Part shown: positions 1 to 9,062 of the stretch, one piece after another
How positions within the stretch are numbered: the stretch's first letter is position 1
How the letters are laid out: each line of letters opens with the position of its first letter
From: Branchiostoma floridae
Taxonomy: Eukaryota > Chordata > Leptocardii > Amphioxiformes > Branchiostomatidae
Reading direction: 5' to 3'
DNA: 64,000 nucleotides
NCBI RefSeq assembly: GCF_000003815.2
Contig: NC_049980.1
Span: 18,280,089-18,344,088 of the forward strand
The notes under the pieces: generated by a model
Database searches by the model: none
Told to the model about the DNA's origin: nothing
The model's input: the letters and a program-made list of their open reading frames with translations, nothing else
Position numbers and translations under genes: made by a program

Positions 1-208
1 CATTTCTACGTTGATCAAGCTTTCAACATTTATACATGATATGCTAATTACGGGACTTAAAATGGCCTTTGATATTCTGTGAATTCAAGAGGTAATTTTC
101 AAATATGGGAATCTTCATAATTTCTCAAGTAAAATAAGGCTAGTAGTCAAATGTTAAGCACTTGACACATCACTGTTCATAGATAATGAACAAGAATGTA
201 GCACACAC

Positions 209-867
209 CTGTATTTCCACCTCCTACAATGGTGTAAGTCTTCCCAGACCCAGTCTGACCATACGCAAACACAGTGGCATTGTATCCCTCAAAACAGCTG
301 TGGACGAGCGGCTCCACAATCTTGCTGTATGCTTCATCTTGAGACGTTTTGGATGTCAACACGTGGTCGAACGTGAAGGCACGGTCCTTTCCAAGAACCA
401 GCTGGTTTGCACCTGGTATCACACGCACGCACACCTATTGATGCAGCAAACAACGGAAGTAGTCAGTTGAAAATTTTTCAGATGCATACAGTATAGGGCT
501 GCCATAAGGATTACAAGATTTAGGGCTTTGTTGACTCAAACAAAAATTTTGCTGCCTAATCATTTTTGATGTGATATCTCAAGTTACTAGTAGATCATAA
601 GCAAAGTTGTGAACTGGCCAGGTCATATCCAGCAGTTTAAGGTATAGGGTACAGGATGTTCCGATCATTGCAAGGACACCACGATGCCTACATTATCTAT
701 CCTGGGTGACATCCCAGTTACCTTTCTGTTCAAAACTAACTAGTTCTAAGATATAAACCCATCAGCTATGGATGAATGTTTCAGACCTGGTGATTATGTA
801 GACGCTCCCTGGGAAGAAGTGGTCTGACTCTGACTGCAACCCGTACTGGCACTTCTGGACCCTGCAT
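209..867 (-). CDS. KIF27/KIF7-like kinesin motor, exons 1-2 (copy A, partial)
   Basis: N-terminal motor-domain exons of a kinesin-4 family member of the KIF27/KIF7 (Costal-2) type. In vertebrates and flies these proteins act in Hedgehog signalling and ciliary function. Coding exon 1 (787..867) encodes 27 residues starting MQGPEVPVRVAVRVRPLLPR and ends in phase 0. Exon 2 (209..434, 226 nt) encodes about residues 28-102 and carries the ATP-binding P-loop GQTGSGKT at about 86-93. Splice sites are canonical: a CAG-type acceptor near 892 for the ATG exon, an AATAG acceptor before 434 and GTGTGT donor after 209. The LHNHQ/VCVRVIP junction sits where KIF27 has the same wording, which is why I prefer KIF27/KIF7 over KIF4. 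Later exons lie left of the window, so the gene is incomplete here. It is head-to-head with MRPL39. Confidence 0.85.
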
Positions 868-2218
868 GTCTGATTCTTCTGAATATCCCAACCTGCAGTT
901 TTTATGTCACAGTCTAGCAAAACAAGAGACAAAAAAGCAATCATTGTTAGGATAATGATAGTGAAAATCCACAAATACCAAAAAAATTATGATCCATGTC
1001 ATCTTATATAGGATCTTATTCTTAATGATATGATTATTCTTTCACCAATTTATATACTAGTATATGAATTGCAATCATGCATTAATTTGTCAAGTAATCA
1101 ATAAAATGGCCAACCAGCTATACCCTGACCGGTAGTACCTCTTGAAACTCAAGTTTTTTGCTAGTCCATCATATTTTGCAATACTTGCCAAACAACTTTA
1201 ACATTTGCTAAATATGATTATTATAAATGCTAATCAATATTAGATATATTAAGGTATGTTTACATGCAAAAGTAACCTGGGGGGGGGGGGGGGTGGCTGG
1301 AAATTTGAGCGACTTACAATACTTTTGTATACTGACAAAAAATCAATGACAGAAGCTAGTGATACCTATTCAAATTAGAGGTGTGTGTCAAACGTCAAAA
1401 GGAAAAAGGCCATTACATTCTGCCATTGTCTTATTTTAGACATCATAAAAGGGATTTGAGGACAAATAACCAGTGATTTCCATATGTTGAGCTCATCATG
1501 CACAGTACATACATCATGTCTCTACAGAATAATGGCCCAATGTGGGTCCTCTTTTGTAGTCTGACAAAAGCTCAAACAAAGGGTATCATGGGACATAAGT
1601 CTGACTCATCATGATGACACCACATATTTTGGGCTTTTATCCGAAAATTGGTCCGAAGTACATAATAAAGAGGTTCAAAATGACCCGCATTTTACTTGTT
1701 TTCATGGGCACATTTCAAATTGCAATACTGTATTCACAATTTAAATATTTTTTATTAGACTAATGTTCAAAGTATTTGAAATTGGGTCATGTTCAGAACT
1801 AAAGGACAAGAACGTTATCCCGTCAGTCCACAGAAATACATATGAGGTGTGACTAGCTTAACAACACAAACTACTGCACGGCTTTGTACATTTTCTACCC
1901 TTGGGGGACGGGGCCGCGGGCGACTTTTTTTTAATTTCAGCTGATTGGAAAATGTTCCAACAAGACGATCCATCCAACGATGGTCAATTATTCTTAAATC
2001 TTTGCAAATTCTGTTCTTTCCGTGTTACTCTCTCACGCTTCTTATCATACTAAGAAAGTAGATGTCCCACAGAGGGGCAATAATATCGTGTAGTCAGGTC
2101 CAAGCGGTATCAACAAAGTTCTGATGCATAACAGGTGTTTCGGGCCCGCTCGAAACAGTCCCGCTCGGAAAATGGGCTTCATAATACAGGATTTACAGGA
2201 TTAAACCTCTCTACTTAC

Positions 2219-2350
2219 CTCAGTTTTCACTGATGAAGTACTCGGATGGTCTCTGAAGCGTATATTTTACCAATTCCGCCTGCCGTTAGGGGACAGACGA
2301 CAACAAAAACAGTGGCACAAACAACCAACAGTCGTCCGAGTCCGCCATGT
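2219..2350 (-). other. Probable 5' untranslated first exon of the kinesin gene (copy A)
   Basis: On the minus strand a strong donor (CTGAG|GTAAGTAGAG) ends at 2219. A short reading frame opens at an ATG at 2346-2348 (MADSDDCW...) but stops after 20 codons, so this is best read as a 5'UTR exon carrying an upstream ORF, spliced to the ATG exon near 892. The same structure is kept in copy B at 21590-21722. The transcription start is not defined by the sequence. Confidence 0.45.
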
Positions 2351-2674
2351 TGAAACTATGTCAACTACCCAAGCTGCCCTAGGCAATAGTCTAGTTTTGC
2401 AGACTTCGTATAAGATACCTAATGTTAAAATGATAGTTGAGACAAAACTTTAGCTTCCCATTCAAAACTAAAGATTATGAAACACGTTATATTAGTACAA
2501 TAATATTCAATAAGCGCAGTCATAGTAGTTAGTGAGCATCGAAGCTTTCAGCAACTGCTGATATTTGATGGCTGCGTATTTAGGCTAGTTTTACCCCACC
2601 TCGCATGCGCCGTGAACCCTGATCACCCGAGGTGGGAGGGCAGCTGGATTACAGATTAGTGGAAGTGGGTCAAA
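2351..2674. promoter_or_regulatory. Candidate bidirectional promoter, kinesin/MRPL39 (copy A)
   Basis: About 325 bp separate the minus-strand kinesin first exon from the MRPL39 ATG at 2675. A CGCATGCGC element at 2602-2610 resembles the NRF-1 core found in many nuclear genes for mitochondrial proteins, and it is conserved in copy B at 21971-21979. No clear TATA box is seen. Sharing by both genes is inferred from the head-to-head spacing. Confidence 0.4.
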
Positions 2675-4163
2675 ATGTCTCGTTTAAAATCGTTAATTGT
2701 GCCCTCTGTGAGGTGTATTGTGCATAGACGATACTGCAGCACTGAGAGGGTAACCAACGCCTTGGTCACCGAGTACAGGAACGACATTTTCGAGGAGGAA
2801 AAGCGGCGTCAGCAGGGCATGGTGCGCAGACTGGAGAAGATCGAGGTCGTTCACGTGGGGCCCAACGACCCCGGCACCTTCATCATGAACAAGAACCTGT
2901 CCACACCCTACCACTGTGCCATGCGTGAGTGCTAATCATGATATGACTGTTGTTGTAGGTCTGTTTATTACCGTCGGTAACTTGTCAACATCTCTCCCCT
3001 GAACCTACCCCCCCCCCCCAGGGTTGGTGGGGAGGGGGGTGGTGGTGGCATTCTCAAGACTTTGGTTTGTTACACAGTAGTTCCAGCTTCAGTTTGGATA
3101 AAGCATCCAATCAAGATTACTTACGCTACCTCCATGAAAAATGGAGGTTTAGTTTTTGATCTGACTCTGGACGGGCACAATCAGATACCAATAATACAAA
3201 TTAGGGGGTAGTTTGCATAGTTAATAAGAACGATGTATATTTCTGTTGTTTCCATCACATCTTTGATACATGTGGCAGGTGAGACATATCTACAGATACC
3301 AATTATATCCTTGCAAACACAAATCCTTACAGTAAATGTATTCTTTACATTAAGGATAGTGTTGTGATGATGTTATTGATTGATGATAAATTGTATGAGT
3401 TCTCTAATTTGTCACATTAACCACCTTTACAGACATCAGTGAAACCTACACCAAATACTCTGTGCTTGCCATGGTGAATGGTGAACCCTGGGACATGTGG
3501 CGACCCTTGACAGAAGACTGCGAGCTGAGCTTCGTGCGCTTCCGTGACAAGCACCCAGAGGAGGCCAACAAGTCATACTGGCGCTCATGTGCCCTGATTC
3601 TCGGAGCAGTGATGGAGACAGCATTTAAGGACACGATTTACGTACAGCTTGCTCGGGCTCTTGAACTCCCCATTATTAAGGGCATGTTTGTATACGATGT
3701 AGACTTGGGCCTGAAGGACTGGACACCAGCTAAAGATAACCTTCGTTCCCTGAGCCTGTCTGCAATCACCATGAAATCCAAGGACTTGCCATTTGAGAGA
3801 CTTGAAGTGGACCCTAGCCTGGCAATCAGGCTGTTTCAGCACAGCCAGTACAAGCAGCGTGAGGTAGAGGAAAGGGTACGGGGAGGTAGAGTTACTCTGT
3901 ACAGAATGGGCAAATTTATCGATATCCATGATGGACCAATGATGTCAAAGTCAAGTTTAGTGTCAATGTTTACAGTAGCAGGGATACATGAGCTCCCAGG
4001 TGGGCTGTACCGTGTGCAGGCTATATCCCTTCCCCATGACTTCTATCTCCACAGCAGTGTGTGGAACAAACTGGTAAAGAGGGCTAGTGTCCCCCTAGTG
4101 GGAGACCTGAGTACTGCAGGGGTAGATGAGTCATGGAGGGAGACTAAAAGTTCAGCAGCATAA
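2675..4163 (+). CDS. MRPL39: Mitochondrial ribosomal protein L39 (copy A)
   Basis: Component of the large subunit of the mitochondrial ribosome. Two exons, 2675-2924 and 3433-4163, join in phase 1 (ATG C|AC, giving CAM-H-ISE) and encode 326 aa; the human protein is about 338 aa. The N-terminus is basic and hydrophobic (MSRLKSLIVPSVRCIVHRRY), as expected of a mitochondrial import signal. Family hallmarks follow: RRLEKIEVVHVG, PGTFIMNKNLSTPYHCAM, NGEPWDMWRPL, SYWRSCALILG and KDLPFERLEVDPSLA. The family resembles the N-terminal region of threonyl-tRNA synthetase, including a TGS-like part. The donor is ATGC|GTGAGT and the acceptor CTTTACAG|ACATC. The intron starts with a C-run facing a G-rich tract. 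An AATAAA at 4325-4330 could be the poly(A) signal. The protein differs from copy B at six positions, all within about 45 residues in exon 2. Confidence 0.95.
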
Positions 4164-4678
4164 TGTTGACATCTTTTTCAAGAAACCTTGTTATGAAAGG
4201 ATTATTGTATTTGTAAGGAAGAATTATGTTTAGTAACAGTTTGCAGATACATGTGACACTTTTGTTGATAACAAGACTCCCTCTCAAGAAGGACACTTAT
4301 GATCATGTATCTCATCAAAAATAAAATAAAAAGGCTTGCTAAATAGATACAAAAACATGTACATTGTACCAGCACATAGTTTTTTTAAAAATAGAAATCA
4401 GAAAGTGTAAGTGTAAAATAGGTGCCACAATTTCACAAAGCAGCATTTCTTTATTTTGCATTGTGATGTATCAACATACCATACATGCAAGTCAGAGCTA
4501 AAACCAGGTCACTCAAATTTATTAATAAGATAAGACACAGAATTCATTTTGTATCTGGCAACTGGCAGTTTTACATGATACATGTATTCAGAAAAACACA
4601 CAAGTCACCATCTACATTTCATGATTTTGACTGTAAAAGCTGTACAACTCTTGCAATCATGATGACAGCCAGTGATAG

Positions 4679-7600
4679 CTAGTCACATATGTCTATCTTC
4701 TTGAAGCACCAGGCATTCCAGGTGTTGGGCGCCCAGGAACAGGTATTGATCTTTCGACCATCCCCACATCCATGCCTGTATGTTAAAAGATAGATAAATC
4801 AATGCATCATGATGTCAAATGATGAAAATACAGAACACAGTGCATTGCCATCACGTCCAATGTTTTCTTGGGTTTCCTTTTGTGAGTTAACAATGTTATA
4901 TAGTCTGGATGTCCAATACATGTACTTTAGCTCTTTACCAACTCAGCCTTAACTTATCAGTTACCATCTTGGACTAACACTTAAATCCTAACCTTCTAAC
5001 CCCACCCAAACCATGGCAAGTAGACCAGGGTCTTGGGCCAAGTTTGTAGGGCATCGAATTGGCTGAGCCAAGTTGGTAAAGGGCTGAATCATCCTGATCC
5101 TAAAATTCTTTCCAGAGGTTATTACAGAAAGGACTATAAAGAACAGACCAAATGTGACATGGCAACATCAAGGTCAGTTTCATGCCACAACTGACACAAA
5201 AGTGCATTTATATCTTTATCTTTTTAAAACCATAAAACTAGATGTAAGCTTGACCAACATCAACATCTCCACAGAACATAGTAGACCTATCCTTACCTGC
5301 CAGCCTGCATGGGATATCTGGATGTCCTGTCTGACAGCCAGCCACAAGAACATAGCTCCAGCCCATCCTGCCATGCCTCATACAGCTGGTGGTAGGAGGC
5401 TACACTGGCGTTCTGTTCAGCGCAGGCCTGCACTGCCTCCTCATAGTCGTACTTGTAGGAGCCAGCCGGCGAAGTTATGTGGAAGATGTGACCTGTTACA
5501 GATGATATGCTACTAAATATTTAACCATAACCATTTTATCAACCTGATCACAAATTTCAGTTATTACGGACCCATTTTCAGACATGTCGACGTCCTAACA
5601 ATTAGGCTGTTTTGAATTAGAAATAAAGCATACCAAGACTTGGCGACGTGCCACAAAGGTCGTCCTTGATTTTGGAAGCCAGGTCATCGCTCTGCGTCAG
5701 CTGACCCTGCAGTTCGGCACAGCACAGTTTGCCACTTAACGTTTGATTGACAGCTTCGTCAGTCTGTTGTTTGAGCTCACTCAGTTCAGCTTCCATAGAC
5801 GTTGTTTTCTTTGTGAGGGTCCGGATGAGCTCTGAACAGTTGAATGATAAAAACATTTCAAGCTTTACTTTTAAACCATAATGTAGTCATTGTAGTGTAC
5901 AACACTTGAACTGTTGCCATTCAGAGTCACATCGACTTAATATGAAAACTAGAGTTCCTCGAACACATATCTTCGCCAAATAAACAATTTCTTTGGAAGA
6001 TTGTTCTTTTTGAATGATTAATGTGTATAAGTCCATATGTTATCTAGTCACATGTAGTGGTTGGTTGGATTATGAACATTGTGAGTAGATTAGTCTATTC
6101 TGTTGGTGTACATAATGCAGCAAATTTTTTGGCGATGTGAATGAATGTCTTTGCATAATCAGAACAATTTGTACAGGTATGAGGTTACTGTTCTATTTTT
6201 TGTTGTCATAATTACTTTCGGAGAGCTGGTTATGTTTTGGGCAGCGTTTGTATGTATGTATGTATGTATGTTTGTATGTATGTAGAAACCAGCAAATTGA
6301 AAACCGGCTGAATAGATTGTAGTGATATTTGGTATGTGGGGTAGGTCTTGGAAACCTGGAAACCACAGGAACACGCCGATAATTGCATTCGTCACTCACC
6401 AAACCCGGCCACTGTTGGTCCTTCCAATTTACGGACCTTTTTAACTCACCAAGGGTCATCTAAGGGCCATATGTAAGGATTGCTACGACCCCCGCCTTGG
6501 TGAACGTTAGTTTCAATCTCATGAAAATAGAAAGTAAAGTTTTGCAGTCGCGAGTTAAGTCAGAGGTATTTTACAGAGTCCAAGGTTATGATTTCTGCGA
6601 CTGTCCGATGACAGCCGCCTGTCACCTTTGGCGATTTGTATTTCTCGCAATGATGTCAGTTCTTTCTAGCCGACCTTTCCCTTACAATATGACATCTCTG
6701 TTAAGAGTTGAGGAACGCGTGGATAATTGACGGTGACCCTTTTGACCTAAGTGCTGTTCTGCAACATGTTGGGTTTGTCTTGTCCCAGCACTTGGTCACT
6801 TGTTGTTTTAACCTAGTTCATAGATGTAGCTACTATGTGTTACAAGCCGTCATTGTTCAATTATGTTATATTACTAACTTTACATAGTGCTTATTCGTTT
6901 GTTTAGACCCTTGTAGTGTTACTGGCACATGGAACACCAAGTTTCCTTGCAGTCCATCATAAGAAAATACACCTGAAGTGTCTCGTAGATATTAGCTCTA
7001 CATCTTTATATCAAGTGATATTCGTCAAGTTCCCTCTACTACATTTTTACCGTTCCCATTATATAGTGTTGCTTTTATTGTTGATCTGTATATAGATATA
7101 AGCAACACTTGTATATAGATATGTTATATTTCAACTGCTATGAATCCTTTGCTGTGTGCCGTCGTATTGACATCAATTCAGCAAGCTGTTTAATTGCTTA
7201 ATCTTATAGATACGTGTTGGACACGGTCAGGCTTTGTATTTTGCTAACATGAACCATGACCATTTATAGGCATTTTTTTCAGCCAGTAATCTCTACCAGA
7301 TTCCAGCCTGGCCGAATAGTACACGGATGACCTGGTAACATCCCTGGTCAATCAGAATTTCATGCTTCCAAGACAACGTCTGTTTATCAGGGAGCCTCTG
7401 CTTCCACTGGCTCCCTTGACCTACTTCTTCTCTATTTTTAGACATCTACGGGTCGATTCAAGTCCTTTCAGGTGACTCCGTCACAAGTATTTTTCAACCG
7501 TTATAGAAGTTTCCCTAAGTAATTATATTAAATACAGAGTGATTTATATAATTTGCATCTCATTATGTTGATAATCATCCAAAGTACCTACCTACCAAAA

Positions 7601-8785
7601 ACAAAAAATATCCATCAATCCCCTCAGGAGTTATTCATTTAAAAAGTTACGAAATATAAGACCCACTGCAATTCCAAACAAGCTGCTAGGGGGCCCAAAA
7701 TTAGACCATTGACTCCTAGTACCAACAGCTATCCACCAGTAAAAAATCATGAACCTGGCACTTCTGGAAAATTTAGGCGCAAACTTTGATGCTCACTTGC
7801 AGTACCAAAACAATTTGCCAGGAGGCCCATTATCGAACTTGACCTTCCTTTCTGTGTCCCCTACCTATCAACCAAATATCATTAGCATCCATCAAGAACA
7901 TCTCGAGTTATCTTGCATACAGACAAACGCACTTACATACAAAGCCAGCTACAGCACCATATGTAAAAGGTAGCTAAACCATTCTCGCACATGACAATCC
8001 TTTCCACAACCGCTACACACCTGCCAAATATCGTGGAAATCGCCCAGCTACATTTTGACTTATGCTTCCCGAAAAAACACCAAAAAAAATACCAAGCTCG
8101 CTAATGTACCATAGGAAAACGCCAGGTAACCCATTTTCGAACTAGGCATGCCTTTTAACAACCGCTACACACCTGCAAAAAATAAAAAAGTTCCATCCAC
8201 AATTTCTCGAGTTATATCCTGTTGACCTACATACAGACCCAAGTCGGCAAAAACATAATCTTCTTGGCGAAGCTAAAAAAGCATGTCTGACCGTGGGTGA
8301 ATGAGCTGTTGTTGTTGCAAACCAAGCTGTTGTTGTTGCAAACCAAGTTATAGGGACATCCGATCACAGTCTATTGGATGTTTAAATCGTTCAATGCAGC
8401 AGCTTATGGCACATAACTTTCACTGGAAGATAGTACGCTTGACTTCTGCTCGATGAATCAGTTTGAGGTAACCGACCCTATTTCGCTGCCTGTCAGGAAA
8501 TTTCCGATGTTACCTGCGTTTGTTCTTACCCTCTTGTGCCCGCACCACTTGCTCGGTCCTACCCAGGCGTTCCAGGATGTCAGCCAAGACCCTCTGCACC
8601 AGTGCCCCGTCTGTACAGACAGTGGCTGTTCTAGGGCAATACTTCACCGTAAGGCAGTCCTCTGTCTGGCCCTCTACTTCATCTATTGCCTTTTCTTGTA
8701 CTGAGCCAGAAACGATAGCGCAGCACAGAAGGAAGGCAAGCGTTTTCAAGAAAACCCCTGTTGAAGCCATATCCATGGCTATCAC
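4679..8785 (-). CDS. Secreted coiled-coil protein with C-terminal Link (hyaluronan-binding) module, copy A
   Basis: Four exons on the minus strand (8530-8785, 5634-5831, 5297-5492, 4679-4775) total 747 nt and encode 248 aa, all joining in phase. Exon 1 holds a signal peptide (MASTGVFLKTLAFLLCCAIV) and a small cysteine-containing segment (EDCLTVKYCPRTATVC). Two ATGs lie upstream of MASTG; the inner one gives the best signal peptide. Exon 2 is a heptad-like coiled coil (ELIRTLTKK...AELSELKQQTDEA). Exons 3-4 form a Link module, about residues 152-243: HIFHITSPAGSYKYDYEEAV, ACAEQNASVAS, LYEAWQDGLELCSCGWLSD, RYPM, then GCGDG and NAWCFKK. The cysteines match the Link C1-C4/C2-C3 pattern, with some extra ones. 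Link modules of this family bind hyaluronan; whether this one does is inference. The coiled coil suggests oligomers. Confidence 0.8.
5950..8280. other. Copy-A-specific ~2.3 kb inside intron 1 of the Link gene
   Basis: Intron 1 is about 2.7 kb in copy A but only 340 bp in copy B, and both ends of the short intron still align. The extra part holds a TATG-type microsatellite at about 6248-6283 and degenerate repeats of a 'ggcccaaaat...' type at about 7670-8260, related in wording to the block at 12497-13074. It also contains a 22-bp direct duplication near 8300-8345 close to its right edge. No coding gene is recognised in it. Confidence 0.6.
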
Positions 8786-9062
8786 TGACTACGTGCTCGC
8801 TCAGTGATATATTATACGGATTGCTACGGACTGATGTTGTCATTGATCTCTGAACTTCCCAGTTACATGTAGCAATCCCGTCGTCAGTTCCTATGAGCTT
8901 CTTAGAAATGCTGTATCCATCTGTACTTTGTCTAGCCTGTGTTTACACAATCTGTCGCTGGCTGGGGTTAATGACCCCCTCCTCGCACCTGTAGGGCCGC
9001 CGCTAGGAGCGCGTCAGGCTATGCATGTTCTTTGTCAGATAAAAAGTCACACCGGGCTGAAG

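Larger units (their letters stand above)
1..9038. repeat. Duplicated segment, copy A
   Basis: This stretch is repeated at 19328-25785 in the same orientation and gene order: kinesin 5' exons, MRPL39, Link-domain gene. Most of the alignable sequence is near-identical, introns and promoters included; MRPL39 exon 1 looks identical base for base. The match stops at 9038, after which copy A runs into satellite DNA while copy B continues towards the FATP genes. Copy A carries about 2.3 kb extra inside the Link gene's first intron. The left limit is the window edge, so the true duplication may be longer. Confidence 0.95.

Noticed and set aside
762-974. 70-codon minus-strand ORF with a hydrophobic start
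   Set aside because: It overlaps the kinesin ATG exon in another frame; the kinesin frame has clear family motifs and proper splice sites.
3436-3929. Minus-strand ORFs opposite MRPL39 exon 2 (and their copies at 22816-23309)
   Set aside because: Shadows of the MRPL39 coding frame; no independent signals.
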